Shown here piece after piece: positions 1-9,827 of a stretch of 64,000 nucleotides of DNA (the stretch's first letter is position 1; every line of letters begins with the position of its first letter). The position numbers and the translations under genes are program-made. A model generated the notes under the pieces. It saw only the letters and a program-made list of their open reading frames with translations. It was not told the DNA's origin and made no database searches. The stretch lies in assembly GCF_010119975.1 (NCBI RefSeq), contig NZ_CP048222.1:4854501-4918500 (forward strand), read 5' to 3'. The DNA comes from Rhodocytophaga rosea (GTDB taxonomy: Bacteria > Bacteroidota > Bacteroidia > Cytophagales > 172606-1).

Positions 1-2981
1 AACTGGATGAAGTAGTAGTAACGGCGCTGGGAGTGGAAAGAGAAAAAAGAGAAGTAGGCTATGCCATGCAGATGGTGGCTGGTGAGGATATAAGCAAAGC
101 CCAGGAAATGAATCTGGTGAATACACTTGCCGGAAAAATCGCTGGTGTTACGGTAGTCAATAATCCTTCCAGTATTGGAGGTTCGTCCAGAATTACCATC
201 CGGGGAGAACGTTCCCTGAATATTGGTAAGAACCAGCCTCTTTTTGTAGTGGATGGAGTGCCAATCACCAATGAACTCATAGGTTCCTCAGGCCGCAATA
301 ACCAGGAAGTAGACTATGGCAATGGAGCAGGACTTGTAAATCCGGATGATATAGAGTCGATAACCGTATTGAAAGGAGCTAATGCTACGGCGTTGTATGG
401 TTCCAGAGGGCAGAATGGCGTAGTGCTTATTAAGTCTAAAACTGGTAGAAGAAGTAAAGGAATGGGTGTTATCCTAAGTTCAACCTTTACGCTGGAAAAT
501 CCCCTGCGTTTGCCTGAGTATCAGAATGTATATGGCCAGGGGATCAATGGAATATTTGAATTCAGGGAGGACCTGGGAAGTATTAGCTGGGGACCTGAGA
601 TGAATGGCCAGCTGGTTAAACAATTCGATTCACCCACCACCAACGGATTCCGGGGTGGAGATGTAGGTAATTTACATGCACAGATCGGTGACATCGATAT
701 ATCTGCTCAACTAGCCGAAAGAGGCGAGATTATGCCAACTTCCTTTCTTTCGCATTCAGCCAATGTAAAAGACTTTTTTCAAACCGGCATTACCACCAGT
801 CAGCATGTGGCTGTTAGCGGAAGTAACGACAAAGCACATATCCGGCTAGCCTATACGTATGCGAATCAACGTGGTATCATTCCTAATACTGATTTAAAAC
901 GCCATGCCGTTACCTTAAATACCGGATATAAAATAGGTTCCAGGCTCAATCTTTCTTTGTCTGCTAATTATTCTAAAAGTCTGAGTAATAACCGGCCCAG
1001 CCTTACCTATGGCAATGAAAATCTGATGTTTTATTTTATCTGGATGGGACGTTCCGTGAATATGCGGTCTTTGCGGGAGTACTGGCAGTATGGGAAAACA
1101 GGGGTAAATCAGTTTAATTCAAGCTATGGCGCACATGATAATCCATATTTTACCGTATATGAAAATACCAACGGACAAGATTTAAACCGCCTCTTAGGAA
1201 ATATTTCAGCCACTTACCGGTTTTCAAGCTGGTTGCAGCTCATGTTACGGGCAGGAACCGATTATGTAGATGAATTTCGCAACCGGAAAAGGGCATACAG
1301 CTCTCAGAAATTTCCCAAAGGTTCTTACCGGGAAGAAGAGATTTTATTGCAGGAAACCAATGTTGACTTTTTGCTTTCTGCGAATAAAGCTATCTCTTCA
1401 GATATTAGTTTGTCAGCAAGTGTGGGAGGCAATGCACTTTACAGAAAGATAAAATTATCTGATACTAGTGTTCCGCAGCTTGCCATTCCTGGCGAATATT
1501 CATTGATGAATGCCAACGTTCCTCTGGAATATGCCAGCTTTCACTCAGAGAAAAAGATACATAGTTTATATGCTTTCACACAACTAGGATATAAAGACTT
1601 ATTATATCTTGAACTAACCGGCCGCAATGACTGGTCCAGTGCGTTGCCTGCACATAACTGGTCGTATTTTTATCCCTCAGTTTCGGTAAGCGCCATTGTT
1701 TCAGATATTTTCTCACTCTCTCCCCACATTAATTTTGCTAAAGTACGGGCAGGAATCGCCGGTGTGGGAAACGATACCGATCCTTATCAGCTAGCCTCAG
1801 TATATGGACCGCAAACACCGGTTCAAGGTACACCCACCTATACCGAGTTTAATTTTATTCCCAATGCACAGCTAAAACCAGAACAAAGTCGATCGGTAGA
1901 AACAGGATTTGAGATGAAGCTTTTCCAAAACCGTCTGGCAGTGGATGTATCCTTGTATCATACCCTAAGCAAAAATCAGATTCTGAGTGCAAGAGTGAGC
2001 AATACAACCGGGTACCGAACTCGTATCATTAATGCCGGTAAAATTGAGAACAAGGGTCTGGAAGCAATCCTTACTTTCATTCCCATCCAACTGAAAAACG
2101 GCTTTACCTGGACCACCGGAATTAACTTTTCTCTCAACCGGAGTAAAGTCAGAGAATTATACACAGACCCTGTAACCGGCCAGAAGATCGAAAGCCATGT
2201 AATCAGCACAAGGTATGTGAATATTCAGGCCAGTGTCGGCGACAGGATGGGCGATATATATGGGATTGGTTATCAGCGGGTAAGTGCCAATCCAAACGAT
2301 CCGTATTATGATCCTTCGGGAAAGTATGTGGGGCAAATCGTATACAATGAAAAAGGAGCGCCCTTAGCTACTCCAAATCTCATTAAACTTGGCAATTATA
2401 ACCCTGACTGGTTGGCTGGATGGCAACATACTTTTTCCTGGAAAAATCTTTCACTGATGGTTTTACTGGATATCCGCAAAGGAGGAAAATTGTATTCACA
2501 TACACAAACCATTGGCCGGGAAGCAGGCTCTTTGATTGAAACACTCGAAGGCAGAACCAATGGCTATGACCTGAATTTACCTGGAAATGGAGTGGTTGGA
2601 AAAGGTGTAGTTGCTTTAACAGATGCAGAAGGCAATATTACCGGATTCTTACCGAATACTATAAAACTTCCGGCACAGGAATGGCATACCGCTCTTACAG
2701 CCAACCGGCGTATTCTCGAACCGATGATGTATGATGCTTCCTTTGTAAAACTCAGGGAGATGAAAGTAAGCTACACTTTTTCCAAACGGTTGCTGCCCTC
2801 CAGTTTCTTACAGGAACTTACCTTTTCATTGGTAGGCCGCAACTTATTTTTGTGGTCAAAAGTACCTCACATTGACCCTGAAACGGCTTCAACCGCCGGA
2901 GGTACGATTATTCCTGGAGTAGATTCATTGGCCTTACCTACTGTCAGAAGTTATGGATTTACTTTAAGTGTTAAATTATAA
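1..2981 (+). CDS. SusC/RagA-family TonB-dependent outer-membrane transporter (5' end outside window)
   Basis: The open frame runs in from the left edge (codons in phase with base 3), so the signal peptide, carboxypeptidase-like domain and TonB box region upstream are missing. The visible part starts with LDEVVVTALGVERE, the stretch that precedes the plug in SusC proteins, followed by the plug with LFVVDGVPI and a barrel of about 800 residues ending in a hydrophobic-alternating strand (YGFTLSVKL), as expected for an outer-membrane barrel. SusC proteins import oligosaccharides or peptides across the outer membrane with TonB energy, capped by a SusD lipoprotein. The next gene is that SusD partner, 10 bases downstream. 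The substrate cannot be read from the sequence, and no glycoside hydrolase lies next to the pair in this window. Confidence 0.95.
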   Translation, partial: LDEVVVTALGVEREKREVGYAMQMVAGEDISKAQEMNLVNTLAGKIAGVTVVNNPSSIGGSSRITIRGERSLNIGKNQPLFVVDGVPITNELIGSSGRNNQEVDYGNGAGLVNPDDIESITVLKGANATALYGSRGQNGVVLIKSKTGRRSKGMGVILSSTFTLENPLRLPEYQNVYGQGINGIFEFREDLGSISWGPEMNGQLVKQFDSPTTNGFRGGDVGNLHAQIGDIDISAQLAERGEIMPTSFLSHSANVKDFFQTGITTSQHVAVSGSNDKAHIRLAYTYANQRGIIPNTDLKRHAVTLNTGYKIGSRLNLSLSANYSKSLSNNRPSLTYGNENLMFYFIWMGRSVNMRSLREYWQYGKTGVNQFNSSYGAHDNPYFTVYENTNGQDLNRLLGNISATYRFSSWLQLMLRAGTDYVDEFRNRKRAYSSQKFPKGSYREEEILLQETNVDFLLSANKAISSDISLSASVGGNALYRKIKLSDTSVPQLAIPGEYSLMNANVPLEYASFHSEKKIHSLYAFTQLGYKDLLYLELTGRNDWSSALPAHNWSYFYPSVSVSAIVSDIFSLSPHINFAKVRAGIAGVGNDTDPYQLASVYGPQTPVQGTPTYTEFNFIPNAQLKPEQSRSVETGFEMKLFQNRLAVDVSLYHTLSKNQILSARVSNTTGYRTRIINAGKIENKGLEAILTFIPIQLKNGFTWTTGINFSLNRSKVRELYTDPVTGQKIESHVISTRYVNIQASVGDRMGDIYGIGYQRVSANPNDPYYDPSGKYVGQIVYNEKGAPLATPNLIKLGNYNPDWLAGWQHTFSWKNLSLMVLLDIRKGGKLYSHTQTIGREAGSLIETLEGRTNGYDLNLPGNGVVGKGVVALTDAEGNITGFLPNTIKLPAQEWHTALTANRRILEPMMYDASFVKLREMKVSYTFSKRLLPSSFLQELTFSLVGRNLFLWSKVPHIDPETASTAGGTIIPGVDSLALPTVRSYGFTLSVKL

Positions 2982-2991
2982 TGGCGTAAGT

Positions 2992-4482
2992 ATGAATAGC
3001 ACACAAAGCAATGGCAGATTTTTGAATAATACCCGGCTGTTATTTGTAGGGCTGCTTATATCTGCCTGCACCCATTCCTTTGAAGACATAAATACCAATT
3101 CCAATAACCCTTCGACTGTATTACCAAAACAGCTCTTAGCCGGTATCCAGCGGGACATGATGCATACCCTGGTGAATGAATCCTGGGTGATTGGCACAAC
3201 GGTGATTCAGTATACGGCTAAAAATACAACTACCCTGGTTGACCGCTATATATGGGGTGAACGGAACCAGATCTGGGATGCAGTATACGATAATATGCGG
3301 GATGTAAACAATATATTAAAGCAAACCAGTGAAGGAAAAGAGAACAATTACCGGGGTGTTGCCTTGGTGTTACGGGCATGGCTATTTTCTCTGGTAACGG
3401 ATTGTTATGGCGATATTCCTTATACAGAAGCGATTCAAGGCAAAGAAGGTATACTATCGCCCGCTTACGACAGGCAGGAAACTATTTATGAAGGTATATT
3501 GACTGATCTGGCAGAAGCTAACCGGTTATTATCAGATGCAGCCAATATTGAAAATGATTTTATCTATGGCGGAGATATAAACAAATGGAGAAAACTGGCC
3601 AATTCCTTGCGCCTGCGTTATTTACTGCGTATTTCTGGCCGCAAAGAGGTAGGAGCAGAGATGCAGCAAATCGTAGCAAACCCGGCAGAATATCCCTTGT
3701 TTGAAAGCAATGTTGACAATGCTTCTTATACTTTTTCTGCCACGGCTCCTGACCAGTTTCCTTTGCTTGCGCTGAGAATAGGCTCATTCAACGAATCCAG
3801 AGCAAGCAAAACCCTAATCGATAAACTTCAGCAATTACAGGACCCCAGGCTAAAAGTTTTCTTTCGGCCTACTCCTTCAACAGAAGCCACTCCATCCACA
3901 GACGATGAATATACAGGGATTCCGAATGGATTAACAGATGTAGAAGCCATCCGCTATAATGGAGGCCCTGATTTTCAATCACGTATCAGCCCATTGTTTT
4001 ATGAGCAATCCATTACTGACAAAGGTTTACAGATAGCCAAAGGATTTATGATGACGTATGCCGAACTACAGTTTATTCTGGCAGAAGCAGCCCAGCGAAA
4101 AATTATTATCTCCAGTCCTGAAACACATTACAAAAATGGTATTCAGGCATCGTTTCAATTTTATGGGAAACAAGTTGAGGAAGCTTATTTTTTGCAAAAT
4201 GAAGTGATGTTTGAAGGGACAGATATACAAAAACTAGAGAAAGTACTCACGCAGAAATGGATTTCCCAGTTTTTTCAGGGGTTTGAAGCGTGGTTTGACT
4301 GGCGGCGTACCGGATTTCCTAGCTTAAAACCTGGTGTACATAATGAGAACGCAAATAAAATTCCAGTCCGGTTTATATACCCCATCATAGAACAATCATT
4401 AAATGCAAAAAACCGTGCTGATGCTATTCTGCTGCAAGGTCCGGATGACATCAATACTAGGGTCTGGTGGGATATAGAGTAA
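2992..4482 (+). CDS. SusD/RagB-family substrate-binding outer-membrane lipoprotein
   Basis: This is the partner of the preceding SusC. A GTG at 2968 overlaps the SusC stop, but the ATG at 2992 is preferred because it gives a short basic N-terminus, a hydrophobic stretch and the lipobox LISAC with the lipidated Cys near residue 26. The mature protein (about 470 residues) has the helical TPR-like SusD pattern, including a DxYGDIPYTEA segment and a C-terminal QGFEAWFDWRRTGFP segment that are typical of the SusD-like group. It would sit on the outer face of the outer membrane and close over the SusC barrel. Length (497 aa) is normal for the family. The ligand is unknown. Confidence 0.93.
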   Translation: MNSTQSNGRFLNNTRLLFVGLLISACTHSFEDINTNSNNPSTVLPKQLLAGIQRDMMHTLVNESWVIGTTVIQYTAKNTTTLVDRYIWGERNQIWDAVYDNMRDVNNILKQTSEGKENNYRGVALVLRAWLFSLVTDCYGDIPYTEAIQGKEGILSPAYDRQETIYEGILTDLAEANRLLSDAANIENDFIYGGDINKWRKLANSLRLRYLLRISGRKEVGAEMQQIVANPAEYPLFESNVDNASYTFSATAPDQFPLLALRIGSFNESRASKTLIDKLQQLQDPRLKVFFRPTPSTEATPSTDDEYTGIPNGLTDVEAIRYNGGPDFQSRISPLFYEQSITDKGLQIAKGFMMTYAELQFILAEAAQRKIIISSPETHYKNGIQASFQFYGKQVEEAYFLQNEVMFEGTDIQKLEKVLTQKWISQFFQGFEAWFDWRRTGFPSLKPGVHNENANKIPVRFIYPIIEQSLNAKNRADAILLQGPDDINTRVWWDIE

Positions 4483-5181
4483 GAGCAGGAATTTGTATTC
4501 GTTTTTTAGACTGGTAATTAAATAATTTTTGTAAAATAATTTATATTAAGGTAGGGTATAATACCCCTTACCTGACAATAATATATAGGACAGAATAAAA
4601 TGTAAGCTTTCCGTCTTATCATAAAACATGTAATGATTTTCTACCATGATCTTGCCTGATACCTTTTCGGTTCGTTACCCCTGAGTGCTGATTTTTAAAT
4701 TTAGCCTTAGGCGAACTCTTTTAGCTTTAACTCATCTTACTCTTTACTCATTAACCTTTGCTTTAATGAAAAATATAAAATGAATTCCTTTGTCTTATTT
4801 AACTGTGTGTACATACCCATAGTTAAAATAATTTTCAGTGGATCTGTAATCATTGGTTTTTCATACAAGTATTGAAATATCACATAGTTACATAATTAAA
4901 AATGCCGATATGCGTATACTTAGTTATATGATGAATTAAATAAGGCCTGCATACATATCTTATTAATATTTTAGGAGAGTAGGCATAAAATAATAGAAGC
5001 CTTTTGCAGAAGGTGATTTAATAGCAGATCTATATGTGTGTATGTACACATAGTTTTTAAAAGATGAAAATGCAGTTTTGATTCCATTATATAAGTTGCC
5101 TGATCACGTAAAGCAGAGGCATCTTTCACCACAATAAAAAATAATTCAAGTTGTATTTATAAACTATTAGCTTTTACCACA
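4483..5181. other. Non-coding spacer, about 700 bp
   Basis: Strongly AT-rich and without a credible ORF on either strand. A short imperfect palindrome (TATGTGT...ACACATA) lies near 5033-5052, and a related TGTGTGTACATA string is near 4806. These could be regulator sites for the LuxR-type gene downstream, but nothing proves it. No convincing terminator hairpin follows the SusD gene. Confidence 0.4.
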
Positions 5182-5931
5182 ATGCTCCAATCAAGACTTT
5201 TTACTTCTGAATTTTTGGGTCAGATACCTGCCAGAGAAATATCCATTCACAAACAATCAGCAGCTGAAGGGCTAGGGCTCCAGATGATTGAGCGGCTTTT
5301 TCATCCCTGTGTAATTGTGTTACAGGATAAATATATGAATGTATCCTACCTGAGCGAAAACAGCCTTCATCTGTTTGGGTATGGAATCGATGATTTAAAG
5401 AATACCGTTTTTAGAAATACGGCGAATTATCTGCCTGCAGAAGATAAAGAACTTTTCTTGCGGGCCAGGCAAAAAATAGATGAATTTTCCAGAACCATTC
5501 GCCAGCGTGAAATACAGGAACACCGGTTTGTAATGAATTATCGATTCCGCAGAGGTGATGGCAAATATATTCACCTGATGGAAGAAAGAATAAGTATTGC
5601 CGATCCTACAGGCAAGTATTCCTATTTTCTTCTTTTTAAAGATATATCCGCTGAAAAACCTTTTATGCGGGTTCATCTGCAATGGCTGAAATATCAGAAT
5701 GGAGCGTATACCAAAATCAATTCGTATGTGCCGGCTGTGGATGAATCCAATTTTTCGCAACGGGAAATTGAGGTTCTTCAATTAATTAAAGAAGGGTTCA
5801 GCAGCAAAGAAATAGCGGATACTTTATCTATCAGCATCAATACCGTACGAAACCACCGCAGCAACCTTTTTAAAAAATCCCATGCCAGAAACATGGTTGA
5901 ACTGCTTAACTATGCAGCTTCTGTCGCATAG
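5182..5931 (+). CDS. PAS-domain LuxR-type transcriptional regulator
   Basis: 249 aa. Residues about 40-160 form a PAS-like sensor with the PAC-type ending YRFRRGDGKYIHLMEERI...YSYFLLFKDIS. Residues about 190-249 are a LuxR/GerE helix-turn-helix (FSQREIEVLQLIKEG, SSKEIADTLSISINTVRNH). There is no receiver domain, so it probably responds directly to a small ligand or redox signal through PAS rather than to phosphorylation. PAS-LuxR proteins of this layout are common in Cytophagales and Sphingobacteria. It stands alone between two spacers of 700 and 300 bp, so its targets cannot be inferred from an operon. Confidence 0.85.
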   Translation: MLQSRLFTSEFLGQIPAREISIHKQSAAEGLGLQMIERLFHPCVIVLQDKYMNVSYLSENSLHLFGYGIDDLKNTVFRNTANYLPAEDKELFLRARQKIDEFSRTIRQREIQEHRFVMNYRFRRGDGKYIHLMEERISIADPTGKYSYFLLFKDISAEKPFMRVHLQWLKYQNGAYTKINSYVPAVDESNFSQREIEVLQLIKEGFSSKEIADTLSISINTVRNHRSNLFKKSHARNMVELLNYAASVA

Positions 5932-6232
5932 CATACCAATTGTGGCCTTGTTTCGGTAAACTGAGCGGTAAGTTAAGCGCTAATTTTGTAAGCACCCCCT
6001 ACATTAATGGCAACAATTATCAGGCAATTTATTTAACTGCCTGTTTAATTTTACTCAAAGGATAAGCCGTATATTTTTAGGTAAGGTTTGAAATTTAATC
6101 CAGTTATGGAATATAACATACCACTTATCTGAATAAACCTGCCAGATATGCAGTGGCCATTCAATGGAATAGTTTATTTGTGCATCTTTCATCTATACAT
6201 CCTTCATTCCACACAAAACTTAATAAAACCAT
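5932..6232. other. Non-coding spacer, about 300 bp
   Basis: No ORF, RNA gene or strong hairpin seen. It presumably carries the promoter of the lipoprotein gene that follows, but no clear Bacteroidota -33/-7 pair was found. Confidence 0.3.
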
Positions 6233-6898
6233 ATGAAACGCACTTTATTTTTTTTATTTATTCTTTTGCTGGCAATAACCTGGAGCTGCCAAACAGAGAG
6301 TGATTTTTCTTCTTCCCCGCCTCAGCCCGAATTCTCTTCCACCCAGGAAGTTTCATCTCGTAGCCAGCAAACTATTAGTTCACAAATGCTAAATAATGTA
6401 GCCGTAGATGTAATTAATTTAAATTTTGGGCAGGAATTCTATCCTATTACCCTTACCCAAATAAAAGGGGTAAGTCAGCAGCAATTTACCCAATGGTTGC
6501 AGAGTAGTGCTATAGCCTCTGCCCATCAGGGTTTACTTCCTGTATTGGCCAATACAGCTACAGAATATATTATCATCTCTAATGTTACAGTACGGGCTAC
6601 CGGTAAACAAACAACGGTGGCCATGATTGGTGTCCCATCTCAGCTCACAGGCCAGTATGCGGAGGCGATCATCCTGGAGGAAAAATCAAATATCCCGGCT
6701 TCAATGCAATTGAAAATCTGTATCTGGAAAAAATGTACCCCTTACGCTAAATGTGTTACCCGGATCAGACCTTTTCCTGCCAATGTTGCCTGCCCTACTG
6801 ATCAATGCAATGTAAATAATCCCTGCGTAATGTATGCTGTACCTCCTGGTACCACCATCGGATTAGCCTCTTTACGAAGTGCAATAGCCGCATTTTAA
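6233..6898 (+). CDS. Hypothetical lipoprotein with cysteine-rich C-terminus
   Basis: 221 aa. The N-terminus MKRTLFFLFILLLAITWSC is a lipoprotein signal with the lipidated Cys at residue 19. It is followed by a Ser/Gln-rich linker of about 30 residues and a globular region. Residues about 160-205 hold seven cysteines (CIWKKC, KCVTR, ACPTDQC, NPC), which suggests disulfides or metal binding in the periplasm or on the cell surface. I do not recognise the family. It stands alone, with the sensor kinase genes about 490 bp downstream. Confidence 0.7.
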   Translation: MKRTLFFLFILLLAITWSCQTESDFSSSPPQPEFSSTQEVSSRSQQTISSQMLNNVAVDVINLNFGQEFYPITLTQIKGVSQQQFTQWLQSSAIASAHQGLLPVLANTATEYIIISNVTVRATGKQTTVAMIGVPSQLTGQYAEAIILEEKSNIPASMQLKICIWKKCTPYAKCVTRIRPFPANVACPTDQCNVNNPCVMYAVPPGTTIGLASLRSAIAAF

Positions 6899-7390
6899 TT
6901 ACTGCCATTATTATACCATAGAAATATACCTTAAGGAAACTATACTCAATTAATCAACATCGCGTCTGTAATTGGCTCAAACACAAAATCAACTCTATTT
7001 TAATCAGGAAAAGAATATAATGCTGCAAATATATTCTGTTCCTGATGCTTTACTTTTAAAATCAGCTTCCTGTCACTCTTTTATATTTATATGGTCTCAA
7101 GCTATCCTTCCATTGAGATTCTCCTTTTATTTCCTGCTCAGAAAACCTGCATGTTTAACAGGAAATATGGCTTGTGCAGCTAATAAACATTGCTCCCATT
7201 TTTCGATACAGATTTTCGCATGGAACCAAAAAATGCATCGTGTACATCCTTCCATTATTACGCTGAGTATACCTGCCAGTAATAGTAACAGATGATACAA
7301 TTTCTTTGCTTTTCCTTTCGGAATGAGTAGCTTTATATAAGCTACCACTCAATAAAACAGGTTTTATAATTTCATTTTTACAGTACAGCT
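6899..7390. other. Non-coding spacer, about 490 bp
   Basis: Contains short frames on both strands, the longest about 107 codons from a TTG, but none resembles a protein and their composition is like the flanking AT-rich DNA. No RNA gene or clear hairpin was recognised. Confidence 0.35.
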
Positions 7391-9454
7391 ATGGGCTCCC
7401 TCACCTCTGTTCTACCCCTGATTCTGCTGTTGATGTTGTTTGCCTCTTCCCTCCATGGTCAATCGGTACGTGAGAAACCAAAACCAACCAAAGCAGCCAA
7501 ACAGGTTCCCGGAATGGCACAGGTATATGTGGATAGTTTGCAGGCTGTTTTACAAGCTACGCCGGACAAAGCTGATAAGATTGAACTGTATGGACTCCTG
7601 TTTTTTACATACGCCAGTACAGTAGGTAACCTGGAAGTGGCCCGCCAGTATGCAGATACGATAAAACGAGTGGCCACTCAGGTAAATACGAAAGATGCCT
7701 TGGCATATGTTAACTATTATCTTGGCATGCTGGCCCGTTTTGATGGAAAATATACAGAAGCCCTCAACTATTTAAATCCCATCATAGAGTATTGCAATAC
7801 TACCGGGAATTCCTCCCTGTTGGCTGATTGCTTATTTCAAACGGCCGTAATAGAAAATGAACTGGGCAACTATGATAAAAGTCTTGAAATTAGTTATGGT
7901 GCTTTTGAGCTTTTCGAAAAGGAAAGAATACACTTTGGTGTAGCCAGGGTAGCGATGAATGTAGGCAATTTGTTTACATCTATGAAAAAGTGGGAGGATG
8001 CTATTTCGATGTATAATAAATCCCTGGCCAGTTTTACCAGCATGAAACAGGATATCAATTCAAAAATGGGTGAGCTGAGGGTAATGATCAATATGGGGAA
8101 TGCGTATGCACAGATGAAACAATATGAAAAAGCCAGAACGCATTACAAACAAGCCTTGCTGCTTAGCGATTCTATTGGCTCAACCCGGACAGCAGCTACC
8201 ATTCTCAGTAATATGGGGGAAGTATTAAGTGCCGAGGGAAAATATGACAGCGCCCTGCAATATCATCTTCAGGCTTTACGCATCCGCGAACAGGCTTCTC
8301 AGATGGATAAGATCGCATTAAATCTACTATGGGTGGGTGACACTTATATGTTGCTGAAAAATTATGCTCAGGCCCAACATTATCTCCAGAAAGCGCTTTC
8401 GGTATCAAAAGAATTTCATGCCAAACCTGCCTTGCGCGATAGTTATAAGAAACTTTCTGCCTTATATGCGGCTCAGCAAAATTTCCAGAAAGCCTTTGAG
8501 TACCAGGGGCTATTTACTGCCATGAAAGATAGTATACTGAATGAAGAAACTACCCGACAGCTGAGTGAACTGCAAACCAAATATGAAATAGGCGAAAAAG
8601 ACAAACAACTCGCCCTTTTTGCCAAGGAGAAACAGGTGCAGCAAAAAGAAGTGCAGCGGAAAGTGCTGCAGCAAAAAGCCCTGATTGGCGGCCTGCTTCT
8701 GGTAACAGTTATTGCCGGGTTGGTTATTTATTTACTTCGCCAGAGAATGAGGAACCAGAAATTATTGATGGCAAAAGACCAGGAAATCAAAGAAACCCAG
8801 CTCCTGCACCAGATGAGTGCACTGGAAATGAAAGCCTTACGGGCACAGATGAATCCTCATTTCATTTTTAACTGCATGAATTCCATCAACCGCATGATTC
8901 TGGAACAGGATACGGCTGGTGCTTCCAGGTACCTGACTAAGCTTTCGAAATTAATCCGGCTTATCCTGGAAAATTCGGAAAACACGTCTGTCTCCCTACA
9001 GAATGAACTAATCATGCTGGAAGCGTATCTCCAACTGGAGAATCTGCGGTTTAAAGGCAGGATCGGATATAAAATCAGCGTAGATGAGGCAATAGACCAG
9101 GAAAATACATTTTTACCCTCGATGGTATTACAACCCTTTGTAGAAAATGCGATCTGGCATGGCTTAATGCACAAAGAAAAAGAGGAACAGGGATTTATAC
9201 ATATCAGCATTAAAGAAACAGAAGACGTGCTCAGGTGTGTGATTGAAGATAATGGCGTGGGCAGGGAAATAGCTACTGCGTTAAAGAAAAATTCGGTGGT
9301 TCACAGTAAATCCATGGGATTGCATATTACCGAAGAGCGTCTGAGGCTGTACAATAAGGGAAAAACCGGCCAGTTGATTCAAATTACTGACCTGAAAGAT
9401 TCTATGAACCGGGCTTTAGGTACCAGGGTAGATCTTCTGGTTCCCTTAGAATAA
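7391..9454 (+). CDS. TPR-containing LytS-type sensor histidine kinase
   Basis: 687 aa. A signal peptide (cut after SSLHGQ, about residue 24) leads into a periplasmic sensor of tandem TPR repeats, residues about 50-390, with repeated forms of the YxKAxxYYxxAL type. A coiled coil rich in K/Q/E follows, then one membrane segment (about 430-452) and a cytoplasmic HisKA_LytS domain with ALRAQMNPHFIFNCMNSI (phosphoacceptor His490). The ATPase part has the N-box LQPFVENAIWHGL and EDNGVGRE. The family normally pairs with a LytTR response regulator encoded just downstream. Here only a decayed start of one is visible (9451-9510), so the partner must be elsewhere. The protein at 9828 is a close paralogue. 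Confidence 0.92.
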   Translation: MGSLTSVLPLILLLMLFASSLHGQSVREKPKPTKAAKQVPGMAQVYVDSLQAVLQATPDKADKIELYGLLFFTYASTVGNLEVARQYADTIKRVATQVNTKDALAYVNYYLGMLARFDGKYTEALNYLNPIIEYCNTTGNSSLLADCLFQTAVIENELGNYDKSLEISYGAFELFEKERIHFGVARVAMNVGNLFTSMKKWEDAISMYNKSLASFTSMKQDINSKMGELRVMINMGNAYAQMKQYEKARTHYKQALLLSDSIGSTRTAATILSNMGEVLSAEGKYDSALQYHLQALRIREQASQMDKIALNLLWVGDTYMLLKNYAQAQHYLQKALSVSKEFHAKPALRDSYKKLSALYAAQQNFQKAFEYQGLFTAMKDSILNEETTRQLSELQTKYEIGEKDKQLALFAKEKQVQQKEVQRKVLQQKALIGGLLLVTVIAGLVIYLLRQRMRNQKLLMAKDQEIKETQLLHQMSALEMKALRAQMNPHFIFNCMNSINRMILEQDTAGASRYLTKLSKLIRLILENSENTSVSLQNELIMLEAYLQLENLRFKGRIGYKISVDEAIDQENTFLPSMVLQPFVENAIWHGLMHKEKEEQGFIHISIKETEDVLRCVIEDNGVGREIATALKKNSVVHSKSMGLHITEERLRLYNKGKTGQLIQITDLKDSMNRALGTRVDLLVPLE

Positions 9455-9510
9455 AAGTTATCATACAAACTATTCTGATGGATGATGAAGCAGGTGCTGG
9501 GAATCCATGA
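9451..9510 (+). pseudogene. Apparent remnant of a response-regulator start
   Basis: Overlapping the stop codon of the kinase, a frame reading (I)KVIIQTILMDDEAGAGNP then stops. It closely resembles the first residues of a LytR-type receiver domain, where the DDE acidic cluster follows a hydrophobic strand. The codon at the expected start is ATA rather than ATG and the frame ends after 19 codons. The rest of 9511-9827 has no receiver or LytTR sequence that I can read, only a short LLEKAGIPVYIL stretch near 9562. I infer a decayed regulator gene formerly coupled to the kinase. The match is short, so chance is possible. Confidence 0.4.
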
Positions 9511-9827
9511 CAATGATTATGGAAAAGTATGGCCTTAATGGAGATGCTTATCTATTATAGCTACTGGAAAAAGCAGGCATTCCTGTTTACATCCTTATGA
9601 TTATGTTTTCATCTACTCTTATCAGGAACGCCTAGTCTTTTTGTATAAAAATTCACGTTTATTTTCGGCCTTACTCACTTGGCAATTTGAAGATGCCGGA
9701 CATTCCATACCATTCACACCCCAATTACTCAGCTTTTTTATGCGTTTGCTGCTATATTTTATAGCACAGGTAAACCTCTGTGTTAAAAATGATTATATTC
9801 AAAACGTACTCTTGAATATAATAACCT

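Noticed and set aside
6972-7295. Possible 107-codon gene with TTG start before the first sensor kinase
   Set aside because: No recognisable domain, poor start, and competing short frames on the other strand. Composition is like the non-coding flanks.
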